Shown here: piece after piece, positions 42,633 to 51,020 of the stretch
Layout: the number at the start of each line of letters is the position of its first letter
Numbering within the stretch: the first letter of the stretch is position 1
Assembly (NCBI RefSeq): GCF_042654585.1
Contig: NZ_JBHSGR010000013.1
Coordinates: 62,001 to 126,000, forward strand
Reading direction: 5' to 3'
From: Geodermatophilus arenarius
GTDB taxonomy: Bacteria > Actinomycetota > Actinomycetes > Mycobacteriales > Geodermatophilaceae
DNA length: 64,000 nt
Notes under the pieces: generated by a model
Database searches by the model: none
What the model was told of the DNA's origin: nothing
The model's input: only the letters and a program-made list of their open reading frames with translations
Made by a program: the position numbers and the translations under genes

Positions 42633-44363
42633 ATGCGCGCGCGTTCCCTGGGGCGCACCCGGCGGGGCGTGGTGTCCGTGCTGGTCACGGCGGTGGTGGC
42701 CGTCCTGCTCGCCGCCCCGGCGGCCGCCGCGCCCAGCGACCAGCCCGGCGGGACCAGCGGGGTCCTCGACAGCGAGGCGCTGGACCGGCTGCAGCGGCGC
42801 GCCGCCGAGGTCCAGGCCGACCTGCAGCAGCGGCAGACGGAGGTGGCCGCCGCCCGGCAGCAGCTGGCCGACGCGCAGGCCGACGTCGACGCCGCCCGCG
42901 CCACGGTCGACGCCGCCGAGGGCGAGCTGGCGCAGCACCGGTCGGTGGTGGCGCGGTACGCGTCGGCGGTCTACCGCGACGGCGGCGCGCTGACCCCGCT
43001 GACCGTGCTGCTCACCGGCGGCGACCCGGCCGACGTCGTCGCGGCGCTGGGCTACCTGGAGGCCGTCGACGCGCACACCACGGAGGTGGTCGGTGCCGCC
43101 GAGCAGCAGCGGCGGACCGCGGTCGACCGGCAGACCTCCGCCGACGCCGTCCTCGCCGAGGCGCGGCAGCGGGCCGACCGGCTGGCCGCGGAGGTGGCCG
43201 AGCTGGAGGCCTCCGCCGACGCGGTCACCGCGGAGCTCGACGTCGCTCTCGGCGACGTCGACCGGCAGCTGTCGGACCTGCAGCGCCAGCAGGTCGACGT
43301 CAACACCCAGACGGCGGCCAACTGGCGGGCCTACCTCGGCCAGCTGCGCGAGGCCGGGGTGACCGCGCTGCCGGCGGCCGAGCTGCTCGACCTGGTCCGG
43401 GGCCTGCCCGCGGGGCTCACGCCGATCGGCGCGGCGGCCGGCGGTGCGCAGCGCGGCGCCGCGCAGCAGCCGCGCCGTCCGCTCTCGCTGCTCGTGCTGC
43501 CCGCCGAGACGCTGGCCGCGGTCACCGCGGCCATGGACGCCCTGGGCCGGCCCTACGCGCCGGGGACGGCCGGCCCGGACTCCTGGGACTGCGGCTCGCT
43601 GGTCTCCACCGTCTACCGCGACGCGGGCATCGACCTGCCCGCCGACCAGGCCGGCCTGTTCGCGGTCACCACGCCCGTCGACCCGGCCGACGTCCTGCCC
43701 GGCGACCTGGTCTTCCTCGGGACCCCCGAGGCGGGCCTGGGGCACGTCGGCATCGCGCTGGACGCGCAGACCGTGCTCGCCGCCGACGCGCGGGCCGGCG
43801 CCGTCGTCGTCCGCCGGCTGCCGGCCGACCAGGTGGTCCACGTCGGGCGGCCGAGCCTCGGCCCGCGGCCGGAGGTGCCCGCCCCCGGTCCGGTCGGCGG
43901 AGCCCTGCGGGTCGAGTGCGGCAACACCGTCTACCCGCCGAGCTTCGACGGCGCCCGGGCCTGGGGCGGCTACCCCAACGGCCTCATCCCGCCGAGCGCG
44001 CTGTGCCCGATCGGGGTGGGCGGCCACTCGCTGCGCTGCGACGCCGCGGCGGCCTGGCGGGCGATGAGCGCGGCGTTCGCGTCGGCGTTCGGGCAGCCGA
44101 TCTGCATCACCGACTCCTACCGCACCTACGCCGGCCAGGTCCGCCTGTACGGGGAGAAGCCGGCGCTGGCCGCGGTCCCGGGCACCAGCAACCACGGCTG
44201 GGGGCTGGCGGTCGACCTGTGCGGCGGCATCGACGGCTTCGGCACGCCGCAGTACGCGTGGATGGTCGCCAACGCCGGCCGGTTCGGGTGGCTGCACCCG
44301 ACCTGGGCCGACCCGGGCAACGGCCGCGAGGAGCCCTGGCACTGGGAGTACGCGGGCGGCTGA
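42633..44363 (+). CDS. Secreted coiled-coil NlpC/P60-VanY fusion wall hydrolase
   Basis: A 576-residue exported protein. A signal peptide (RRGVVSVLVTAVVAVLLAAPAAAAP) is followed by a long coiled coil (about residues 45-260, rich in Ala/Gln/Asp/Arg), an NlpC/P60-like domain with Cys in DSWDCGSLVSTVYRDAG and His in LGHVGIAL, and a C-terminal VanY-type peptidase with the zinc motif TSNHGWGLAVD and EPWHWEY. It thus combines an endopeptidase-type and a D,D- or L,D-carboxypeptidase-type module. The Cys motif DCGS departs from the usual DCSG. The ATG at 42633 follows GAGGTGG. Confidence 0.88.
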   Translation: MRARSLGRTRRGVVSVLVTAVVAVLLAAPAAAAPSDQPGGTSGVLDSEALDRLQRRAAEVQADLQQRQTEVAAARQQLADAQADVDAARATVDAAEGELAQHRSVVARYASAVYRDGGALTPLTVLLTGGDPADVVAALGYLEAVDAHTTEVVGAAEQQRRTAVDRQTSADAVLAEARQRADRLAAEVAELEASADAVTAELDVALGDVDRQLSDLQRQQVDVNTQTAANWRAYLGQLREAGVTALPAAELLDLVRGLPAGLTPIGAAAGGAQRGAAQQPRRPLSLLVLPAETLAAVTAAMDALGRPYAPGTAGPDSWDCGSLVSTVYRDAGIDLPADQAGLFAVTTPVDPADVLPGDLVFLGTPEAGLGHVGIALDAQTVLAADARAGAVVVRRLPADQVVHVGRPSLGPRPEVPAPGPVGGALRVECGNTVYPPSFDGARAWGGYPNGLIPPSALCPIGVGGHSLRCDAAAAWRAMSAAFASAFGQPICITDSYRTYAGQVRLYGEKPALAAVPGTSNHGWGLAVDLCGGIDGFGTPQYAWMVANAGRFGWLHPTWADPGNGREEPWHWEYAGG

Positions 44364-44474
44364 GCCGGGACTGTCGGTGGCCGTCCCTAGCGTGCTGGTC
44401 GACCGACAGGGAGACCCGTCCCGACCGCGGCCCGGCACCGGGCGGCGCGGCCGGGGCACCGGAGGGACACGGCC

Positions 44475-44762
44475 ATGCTCATCGACTGCGACTCGTGCAC
44501 CGCGCGCGGCGCCGGCTGCGCCGACTGCGTCGTCACCGCCCTGCTGGGCGCCCCGCCCGCGGAGCGGGACACCGGCCCCGTGCTGCTGCCGGTGCCCTCC
44601 GTCCCGGCGGCCCGGACGGCGGACGGCGCACTGCCGCGCCCGGGCGTGGTCGTGGAGCTCGACGACGTCGAGCGGCGGGCCGTGCGGGCGCTGGCCGAGG
44701 GCGGCCTGGTGCCGCCCCTGCGGCACCGGCCGTCGCGGGACGGGCGCCGGCGCACGGGCTGA
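44475..44762 (+). CDS. Small protein with CxxC-CxxC motif (Rv2189c position)
   Basis: A 95-residue protein starting MLIDCDSCTARGAGCADCVVTALLG. The spacing C-x2-C-x6-C-x2-C suggests a metal-binding or redox module; the rest is polar, with VVVELDDVERRAVRALAEGGLVPPL resembling a short helical dimerisation segment. The ATG follows GGAGG. A -10-like TAGCGT lies at 44389-44394. No function is established. Placement between two NlpC/P60 genes is shared with other actinobacteria. Confidence 0.75.
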   Translation: MLIDCDSCTARGAGCADCVVTALLGAPPAERDTGPVLLPVPSVPAARTADGALPRPGVVVELDDVERRAVRALAEGGLVPPLRHRPSRDGRRRTG

Positions 44763-44845
44763 CCGGCGCGGACACCCGATCGGGTACGCACCGGAGTGGC
44801 GCGGCTGCTGACCGTGTGTGTCCTCACAGTTCCCGCACCCCCCGT

Positions 44846-44874
44846 TTGTCACAACTGCATCACGTCCGTACTGT
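44846..44874 (+). promoter_or_regulatory. Sigma-70-type promoter of the riboswitch-NlpC/P60 transcript
   Basis: TTGTCA (44846-44851), a 17-bp spacer, then TACTGT (44869-44874) is the best housekeeping-type promoter in the window. It would start RNA near 44881 and give a leader of about 234 nt before the gene at 45115. Confidence 0.75.
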
Positions 44875-44917
44875 GGCGCCGTCCGGCCGGGTGGTCGTCA
44901 CCCGACGCAGGGTGACC

Positions 44918-45093
44918 TCGGCCGACACCGCCGAGTCACCGGACGCCCTCCCGGAGGTGCGCGAGGTGAGCCGGGGACCCACCGCAGCACTGGGGTGAGT
45001 TCTCGCGCGCGCCGGTCCCGACCGGGGCGCGGAGATAGGGCACGTCTTCCCAGCCCGAACCCGTCAGCTAACTCGGTAGGCGGTTGCTGAGGA
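44918..45093 (+). ncRNA. c-di-AMP riboswitch (ydaO/yuaA type)
   Basis: The leader shows the conserved blocks of the ydaO/yuaA class in order: AGCCGGGGACCCACC (about 44970), ACTGGGGTGAGTTC (about 44990), GGAGATAGGG (about 45030) and the 3' signature CCCGAACCCGTCAGCTAAC followed by TCGGTAGGCGG. This class binds cyclic di-AMP and in actinobacteria commonly precedes genes for NlpC/P60 and Rpf wall enzymes, exactly the gene that follows. The 3' GGCGG (45079-45083) can pair with CCGCC (45106-45110), enclosing the ribosome site GGAGAG, a possible expression platform. Boundaries are approximate. Confidence 0.85.
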
Positions 45094-45114
45094 AGAAACG
45101 GAGAGCCGCCGCCC

Positions 45115-46305
45115 GTGGCGACCCCCCGCCCTGCCCTGGGGCATGCACGCGAGAAGTCCACACCCACCACCCGGATCGCCGGCCTGCACCGCCCGTCGCG
45201 GGCCCGCCGCCTCGGCCGGGTCACCCTGGTCGGCACCACCGCCGCGCTGACCCTCACCCTGCTGTCCGGCACCGCGGCCGCCGACCCCGAGCGGGCCGGC
45301 ACCCCGGAGCAGGCCGCCCAGCTCGCCGCCGAGGCCGGTCACCGGCTCGAGGTCGTCACCGAGCAGGTCAACGAGGCCCGCGAGGTCCTCGCCCAGCAGC
45401 AGGCCGCCGCCGGCGAGGCCGACCAGGCCGCCGCCGAGGCGCAGGACCGGCTGCAGGACCTCGACGGCCGGATCCGCGAGGTGGCCCGCAGCGCCTACAC
45501 CGCCGGCAACGGCGACGGCTTCGCCGGGCTCGACCTGCTGATGACCAGCGACTCGGCCGAGGACTTCGTCGCCTCGCTGGCCACCCTCGGCCAGATCGCC
45601 GACCACACCACCTCGGTCCTCGACCAGGTGAACGAGGCGGCCGCCGCCGCCCGGCAGGCGCAGGCCGACGCCGAGGCCGCCGAGACCGAGGCGCAGCGCA
45701 CCCTCGACGACCTGAGCGCCCAGGAGGCGCAGCTCCAGGGCGACATCGCGGACTACCAGGCGCAGTTCGCCGCGCTCACCGAGGCGCAGCGGCAGGCGGC
45801 GCTCGCCGCGCAGGCGGCCGGCCTGGCCACCGGCGCGCCGGCCGGGCCGGGCGCCGGCGGCGGCGCGGGTGGGGAGAGCGCGCCGGCCACCGCGGGCACG
45901 CGGGCCGCGGCCCCCGCTCCGGCCCCGGCGCCGTCGGCGGGCAGCGGCGGCAGCGGTGCCGCGCAGACCGCGGTGCAGACGGCGCTGGCCCAGGTGGGCG
46001 ACCCCTACGTGTGGGGCGCCGGCGGGCCGAACGCCTTCGACTGCTCGGGCCTGACCCAGTACGCCTACGCCGCGGCCGGCATCAGCCTCCCGCACTCCAG
46101 CAGCATGCAGTCGCGCATGGGCACCGCCGTCTCGCGGGCGGACCTGCAGCCGGGTGACCTGATCTTCTACTACAGCCCGGTCAGCCACGTCTCGATGTAC
46201 ATCGGCAACGGCCAGATGGTGCACGCCTCCACGTCGGGGCAGCCGGTGAAGGTCGTGTCGGTCGACTCGATGGGCGGCATCACCGCCATGCGCCGCATCG
46301 CCTGA
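45115..46305 (+). CDS. Secreted NlpC/P60 peptidoglycan endopeptidase
   Basis: A 396-residue exported hydrolase (RipA/Rv2190c-like). The signal segment VTLVGTTAALTLTLLSGTAAA is followed by two coiled-coil segments (about residues 60-120 and 160-230), a Gly/Ala/Pro linker and the catalytic NlpC/P60 domain with Cys in NAFDCSGLTQYAYAAAG, His in VSHVSMYIG and the third residue in MVHASTSG. All catalytic elements are intact, unlike the upstream fusion. The GTG at 45115 follows GGAGAG. Expression is probably set by the c-di-AMP riboswitch. A dispersed repeat starts at its stop. Confidence 0.94.
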   Translation: MATPRPALGHAREKSTPTTRIAGLHRPSRARRLGRVTLVGTTAALTLTLLSGTAAADPERAGTPEQAAQLAAEAGHRLEVVTEQVNEAREVLAQQQAAAGEADQAAAEAQDRLQDLDGRIREVARSAYTAGNGDGFAGLDLLMTSDSAEDFVASLATLGQIADHTTSVLDQVNEAAAAARQAQADAEAAETEAQRTLDDLSAQEAQLQGDIADYQAQFAALTEAQRQAALAAQAAGLATGAPAGPGAGGGAGGESAPATAGTRAAAPAPAPAPSAGSGGSGAAQTAVQTALAQVGDPYVWGAGGPNAFDCSGLTQYAYAAAGISLPHSSSMQSRMGTAVSRADLQPGDLIFYYSPVSHVSMYIGNGQMVHASTSGQPVKVVSVDSMGGITAMRRIA

Positions 46306-46377
46306 CGGAGGACCTCCCCGCCCCCACCGCTCGCGAGCTCCCGGCGGGCCCCTGCAGGGAGGCCGTTCCAGCACGTC
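46303..46377 (+). repeat. Dispersed inverted-repeat element, copy 5
   Basis: Begins with the TGA stop of the NlpC/P60 gene and reads CGGAGGACCTCCCCGCCCCC, ACCGCTCGCGAGCTCCCGG, CGGGCCCCTGCAGGGAGGCC, GTTCCAGCACGTC. It is almost the same as copy 1 and shares the right end GGCCGTTCCAG with copies 3 and 4. Outer and inner arms are self-complementary. Confidence 0.8.
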
Positions 46378-46475
46378 GCGAGGCCGAGGGCCGGTGACCC
46401 GGACGGGTCGCCGGCCCTCGGCGTCCGCCGGGGGAGTGCACGGTGCGGCACCGGCGCGCGCCTAGGATCGGCCGG

Positions 46476-47801
46476 GTGGGCAGGGCGGGCGGGACGAGCA
46501 CCCGCCCCGGCCCCGAGGCCACCCGGCCGGACCGCACCGGCTCCCGCCGGGCCGCGCTGCTGGTCGCGCTCGTGCTCGGCGCGGCGCTCGTCCTCGTCAT
46601 CGCGCTCCGGACGCCCTGGACGCCGCTGCCCACCCCGCCCGGCGGCGCCTCCCCGGTCACCGACGACGCCGGGCTGCCCGCCGAGGTCGTCCGCCGCGCC
46701 GAGGCCCTCGCCGCCGACATCCGTCCCGCGTCGCTGACCAACCTGGTGCTCGGGCTCGCGGTCTCGGCGCTGCTCGGCCTCACCCGCCTGGGCAGCCGCC
46801 TGGTCACCGCGGTCGGCCGGGCGGGAGGCCGCCGCTGGCCGCTCACCGTGCTGCTCGGCACGGTCACGCTGGTCGTCGTCGGCCGGCTGGCGACGCTGCC
46901 GATCTCCGCCTACGGCGAGGTCGTGCGGCACCGCTACGGGCTGTCCACGCGCTCCTGGCCGCTGTGGCTGCGCGACGTCGCGGTCTCCACCGCCATCGAC
47001 GCCGGGCTCACCGCCCTGGGCCTGCTGGTGCTCGTCGCGCTGGCCCGCCGCGCCCCCCGCGCCTGGTGGGCGTGGGCGGCCGGCGGCGCGGCCGCGCTGG
47101 TCGTCGTCGGCTCCTTCCTCTACCCGGTGGTCATCGAGCCCGCGTTCAACAGCTTCACGCCGCTGCCGGCCGGCGAGCTGCGCACCGACCTGCTCCGGCT
47201 GGCCGAGGAGAGCGGCTCCCCGGTCGAGGACGTCCTGGTCGCCGACGCGTCCCGGCGGACGACGTCGCTCAACGCCTACGTGTCCGGGTTCGGCTCGACC
47301 CGCCGGGTGGTGCTCTACGACACCCTGCTGGCCGACGTCCCCCCGGACGAGATCGAGTCGATCGTCGCCCACGAGCTCGGGCACGTGGCCACCGACGACG
47401 TCCTGACCGGCACGCTCATCGGGGCGCTCGGCGCGGCCGCCGCCGTCGCCCTGCTCGGCTGGCTCCTGACCTGGGCGCCGCTGCTGCGCCGCGCCGGCGC
47501 GGACTCGGCGGGCGACCCGCGCGTGGTGCCGCTGGTGCTGCTCCTCGTCGCGGTGGGGTCCCTCGTGTCGACGCCGGTGCAGAACCTCGTCTCCCGGCAC
47601 GTCGAGGCCCGGGCGGACCTGGCCGCGCTCGACCTCACCCGGGACGCCGCCGCCTTCATCGAGATGCAGCGCCGGCTGGCCGAGACCAACGTCTCCGACC
47701 CGAGCCCGCCGGCGCCGTGGCAGTGGTTCTTCGGCTCCCACCCGACGGCGGCCGAGCGGGTCGCGATGGCCGAGGACTGGCTGCGGCGGGGCGACCGGTG
47801 A
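46476..47801 (+). CDS. M48 family (Ste24-like) membrane metalloprotease
   Basis: A 441-residue integral membrane protease with about six hydrophobic segments and the zinc motif HELGH (in IVAHELGHVATDDV, about residue 296), plus the downstream Glu in HVEARADLAAL. The NAYVSGFGSTRRVVLYDTLL block and C-terminal FFGSHPTAAERVAMAEDW are typical of CAAX prenyl protease 1-like M48 enzymes. The bacterial substrate is unknown. The GTG at 46476 has TAGGAT at 46463-46468 (7-nt gap; leaderless). It overlaps pimB' by GTGA. Confidence 0.9.
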   Translation: MGRAGGTSTRPGPEATRPDRTGSRRAALLVALVLGAALVLVIALRTPWTPLPTPPGGASPVTDDAGLPAEVVRRAEALAADIRPASLTNLVLGLAVSALLGLTRLGSRLVTAVGRAGGRRWPLTVLLGTVTLVVVGRLATLPISAYGEVVRHRYGLSTRSWPLWLRDVAVSTAIDAGLTALGLLVLVALARRAPRAWWAWAAGGAAALVVVGSFLYPVVIEPAFNSFTPLPAGELRTDLLRLAEESGSPVEDVLVADASRRTTSLNAYVSGFGSTRRVVLYDTLLADVPPDEIESIVAHELGHVATDDVLTGTLIGALGAAAAVALLGWLLTWAPLLRRAGADSAGDPRVVPLVLLLVAVGSLVSTPVQNLVSRHVEARADLAALDLTRDAAAFIEMQRRLAETNVSDPSPPAPWQWFFGSHPTAAERVAMAEDWLRRGDR

Positions 47802-48940
47802 GCGACCGCGGCCGCACGCTCGTCGTCACCAACGACTTCCCGCCGCGGCAGGGCGGCATCCAGACCTTCGTCGCGGCGCTGCTCGAGCGCCGCCCGCCGG
47901 ACTCCCTCGTCGTGCTGGCCTCCCGCTCACCGGGCTGGGAGGCGTACGACGCGCGGCTGCCCTACCGGGTGGTCCGGCAGCGGACGGCGGTGCTGCTGCC
48001 CACGCCGGCGACCGCCCGGGCCGCGACGGCCCTGGCCGCCGAGCACGGCTGCGACACCGCCTTCTTCGGCGCGGCCGCGCCGCTGGGCCTTCTGGCGCCC
48101 ACCCTCCGCGACGCCGGGGTGCGGCACCTGGTCGGCGCCACCCACGGGCACGAGACCGGCTGGGTGGCGCTGCCCGGCGCCCGCCGGCTCATGCGCCGCA
48201 TCGCCAGCGGCCTGGACGTGCTGACCTACATCAGCGAGTACACCCGCAGCCGCCTGGAGCCGGCGCTCGGCGGGTGCACCCGGCTGGCGCAGCTGTCGCC
48301 CGGGGTCGACGTCGACCGGTTCACCCCCGCGGTCGACGGCACCGCGGTGCGGCGGCGGCACGGGCTGGGGGAGTCGCCGGTCGTCGTCTGCGTGTCCCGG
48401 CTGGTGCCGCGCAAGGGGCAGGACGTGCTCGTGGCCGCCTGGCCGCAGGTCCTCGCGCGGCACCCGGGCGCGCGGCTCCTGCTGGTCGGCGGCGGCCCGG
48501 ACGAGGCCCGGCTGCACCGCGCGGTGGCCGACCGGCGGCTCGGCGACTCGGTGGTGCTCACCGGCCCGGTGACCCCGGACCGGCTGCCCGAGCACTACGC
48601 GGCGGGGGACGTGTTCGCCATGCCCTGCCGCACCCGCCGCGGCGGCCTGGACGTCGAGGGCCTGGGCATGGTCTACCTGGAGGCCGCCGCCGTCGGGCTG
48701 CCCGTCGTCGCGGGCACCTCGGGCGGGGCGCCGGAGGCGGTGCGCGACGGCGAGACCGGCACGGTCGTCCCCGACCCGCGCTCCCCGGACGCGGTCGCCG
48801 CCGCGGTCACCGCGCTGCTCGACGACCCGGCCCGGGCGCGGGCCATGGGCACCGCCGGGCGGGCGTGGGTGGAGCGGCGCTGGTCGTGGACGACGATCGC
48901 CGCGCAGTTCGCCGGGCTCCTGGAGCCCCGCGACGACTGA
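47798..48940 (+). CDS. pimB: GDP-mannose-dependent phosphatidylinositol-monomannoside mannosyltransferase (PimB'-like)
   Basis: A 380-residue GT4 glycosyltransferase matching Rv2188c, which adds the second mannose to phosphatidylinositol mannosides on the inner membrane face. Visible features are the N-terminal TNDFPPRQGGIQTFVAALLE, ATHGHETGWV, SPGVDVDRFTP, VSRLVPRKGQDVLV and the nucleotide-sugar binding LDVEGLGMVYLEAAAVGLPVV with the Glu pair. The GTG overlaps the M48 stop. The last residues EPRDD come from the first unit of a 16-bp tandem repeat. Specificity is inferred from synteny. Confidence 0.88.
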   Translation: MSDRGRTLVVTNDFPPRQGGIQTFVAALLERRPPDSLVVLASRSPGWEAYDARLPYRVVRQRTAVLLPTPATARAATALAAEHGCDTAFFGAAAPLGLLAPTLRDAGVRHLVGATHGHETGWVALPGARRLMRRIASGLDVLTYISEYTRSRLEPALGGCTRLAQLSPGVDVDRFTPAVDGTAVRRRHGLGESPVVVCVSRLVPRKGQDVLVAAWPQVLARHPGARLLLVGGGPDEARLHRAVADRRLGDSVVLTGPVTPDRLPEHYAAGDVFAMPCRTRRGGLDVEGLGMVYLEAAAVGLPVVAGTSGGAPEAVRDGETGTVVPDPRSPDAVAAAVTALLDDPARARAMGTAGRAWVERRWSWTTIAAQFAGLLEPRDD

Positions 48941-49026
48941 GCCCCGCGACGACCGGGCCCCGCGACGACCGAGCCCCGCGACGACCGAGCCCCGCGACGA
49001 CCGGGCCCCGCGACGACCGAGCCCCG
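48923..49026 (+). repeat. 16-bp tandem repeat at the pimB' 3' end
   Basis: Six consecutive 16-bp units of GAGCCCCGCGACGACC, two of them with GGG instead of GAG and the first ending in T, run from 48923 to 49018, followed by a partial seventh. The first unit lies in the coding sequence and the stop codon TGA spans the junction to the second unit. The last partial unit is the left arm of a terminator hairpin. Confidence 0.9.
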
Positions 49027-49057
49027 CCCCACGCAGCGGCGGGACGGGGCTCGGTCG
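49016..49057. terminator. Hairpin between pimB' and fadD15
   Basis: GACCGAGCCCCG (49016-49027) pairs with CGGGGCTCGGTC (49046-49057), with additional pairing inside the loop. It lies between convergent stops. Its left arm is derived from the tandem repeat. Confidence 0.7.
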
Positions 49058-49064
49058 GTCCGGT

Positions 49065-50864
49065 TCAGCTATTGTAGAGGGCCTCGACCTCCTGGTCGAA
49101 CTCCTTCACGACCACCGCGCGCTTGAGCTTCAGGCTCGGCGTCAGCATCCCGTTGTCCTCGGTGAAGTCCGTGGCGAGGACGCGGTACTTCTTGATCGCC
49201 TCGGCCTGGGACACCGCCCTGTTGGCGTCGGCGACGGCGGCGTCGATCTCGGCCCTGACCTCGGGGTCGTCGACGAGCGCGGAGGCCGGGGTGTCGGCCG
49301 GCTTGCCCTTGCTCTCCAGCCAGGCGGGCAGGGCCTCGGCGTCCAGGGTGATGAGCGCCGCGATGAACGGCCGCTGGTCGCCGACGACGATGCACTGGCT
49401 GACCAGCCGGTGGGCGCGCAGCCGGTCCTCGAGCACCGCGGGGGCGACGTTCTTGCCGCCGGCGGTCACCAGGATCTCCTTCTTGCGGCCGGTGATCCGG
49501 GTGAAGCCGTCGGCGTCGATCTCGCCGATGTCCCCGGAGTGGAACCAGCCGTCGGGGTCGATCGCCTCGGCGGTGGCCTGCTCGTTCCTCCAGTAGCCGC
49601 GCATGACGACGCCGCCGCGGATGAGGATCTCGCCGTCGTCGGCGATCCGGAACGAGACGCCGGGCAGCGGGCGGCCGACCGTGCCGATCCGCAGTGCGCG
49701 GTCGTGGTTGACCGAGGCGGCGGCGGTGGTCTCGGTGAGGCCGTAGCCCTCGTAGACGGTGACGCCGGCGCCGCGGAAGAAGTGGCCGAGCCGCTCGCCG
49801 AGCGGGGCGCCGCCGGAGATGGCGCCGAGGCAGCGGCCGCCGAGAGCGGCGCGCAGCTTGCTGTACACCAGCCGGTCGAACACCGCGTGCTGGACGCGCA
49901 GGCCGAGGCCCGCGCCGCCGGTGTCCTGGGCGCGGGACCAGGCGATGGCCACCTGGGCGGCCCGGTCGAAGATCCTCCCCTTGACCGGGCTGTCCGCCTC
50001 GGCCTTGGCCTTGGCCTGGTTGAAGACCTTCTCGAACACGCGCGGGACGGCCAGGACGAACGTCGGCCTGAACCTGCCGAGGTCCTCGACCAGGTTCTTC
50101 ACGTCCGGCGTGTGGCCGATGACGGTGCGGGTCTTCACCGCGCCGACCTGCATGACGCGGGCCAGCACGTGCGCCAGGGGGATGAACAGCAGCAGCGAGC
50201 CCTGCACGTTCATGAACCGGTCGAGCAGGCTCATGCCGTTGCCGACCTCGAACAGGAAGTTGCCGTGGGTGAGCTCGCAGCCCTTGGGGCGACCGGTGGT
50301 GCCCGAGGTGTAGATGAGCGTCGCCAGGCTGTCGGCGTTCAGCGTCGCGCGGCGGGCCTCGAGCTCGCTGTCGGGGACGGCCTCACCGGCAGCGGTGAGC
50401 GTGCCGACGGCGTCGTCCTCGATGACGTACAGCGGGCCGAGGTCGGGGGCCTGGTCGCGCACCGAGTCGACGGCGGTGGCGTGCTCGGCCTTCTCGACGA
50501 TCGCGGCGACCGCGCCGGAGTCGGAGAGGATCCAGGCGACCTGGTCGGGGCTGGAGGTCTCGTACACCGGGACGGTGACCGCGCCGGCCGTCCAGATGGC
50601 GAAGTCGATGACGGTCCACTCGTAGCGGGTCTTGGCCTGCAGGGCGACCCGGTCGCCGGGCTGCACGCCCGCGGCGACCAGCCCCTTCGCGACGCCGGCC
50701 ACCTGCTCACCGAACTCCCGCCAGGTGACGTCGACCCAGCGGCCGTCCCGCTGCCTGCGCAGGCCGACCTCGTCGCCGTGCTCGGCGACGTTCTCCGCCA
50801 GCATGTCGGTGAGCGCCTCCGAGGCACCCACCTCGGTCGTCGCCGGGACGCTGTACTCGCGCAC
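49065..50864 (-). CDS. fadD15: Long-chain fatty-acid-CoA ligase (FadD15-like)
   Basis: Activates fatty acids to acyl-CoA by way of acyl-adenylates. The 599-residue ANL enzyme has the AMP-binding P-loop LIYTSGTTGRPKGCELTHGN (about residues 180-199), GYGLTETTAA, and the hinge/C-terminal motifs GDIGEIDADGFTRITGRKKEILVTAGGKNVAP. It corresponds to Rv2187 beside pimB'. The GTG at 50864 follows an AGGAG-rich stretch. It is divergent from the SRPBCC gene. Confidence 0.93.
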   Translation of the reverse strand: MREYSVPATTEVGASEALTDMLAENVAEHGDEVGLRRQRDGRWVDVTWREFGEQVAGVAKGLVAAGVQPGDRVALQAKTRYEWTVIDFAIWTAGAVTVPVYETSSPDQVAWILSDSGAVAAIVEKAEHATAVDSVRDQAPDLGPLYVIEDDAVGTLTAAGEAVPDSELEARRATLNADSLATLIYTSGTTGRPKGCELTHGNFLFEVGNGMSLLDRFMNVQGSLLLFIPLAHVLARVMQVGAVKTRTVIGHTPDVKNLVEDLGRFRPTFVLAVPRVFEKVFNQAKAKAEADSPVKGRIFDRAAQVAIAWSRAQDTGGAGLGLRVQHAVFDRLVYSKLRAALGGRCLGAISGGAPLGERLGHFFRGAGVTVYEGYGLTETTAAASVNHDRALRIGTVGRPLPGVSFRIADDGEILIRGGVVMRGYWRNEQATAEAIDPDGWFHSGDIGEIDADGFTRITGRKKEILVTAGGKNVAPAVLEDRLRAHRLVSQCIVVGDQRPFIAALITLDAEALPAWLESKGKPADTPASALVDDPEVRAEIDAAVADANRAVSQAEAIKKYRVLATDFTEDNGMLTPSLKLKRAVVVKEFDQEVEALYNS

Positions 50865-51020
50865 GCTCCGTCCTCTCCTCCCCGTGCGGCCGGGGCGCCG
50901 CTGCCCGCGGTCCCCGCGCGGGACACGTCCCGCCGAATCTACCGGCTGGGGCTACCGGTGAGTAGCCGTGCCCGGTCCACCCACCCTGCGTCTTCCGGGT
51001 GAACGGCTAGCCTCAGGCGC

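Noticed and set aside
40515..44852. A 1445-codon minus-strand frame
   Set aside because: Only the part from 42467 downward encodes the DEDD/GIY-YIG protein; the rest is antisense to the NlpC-VanY gene and has no start signal.
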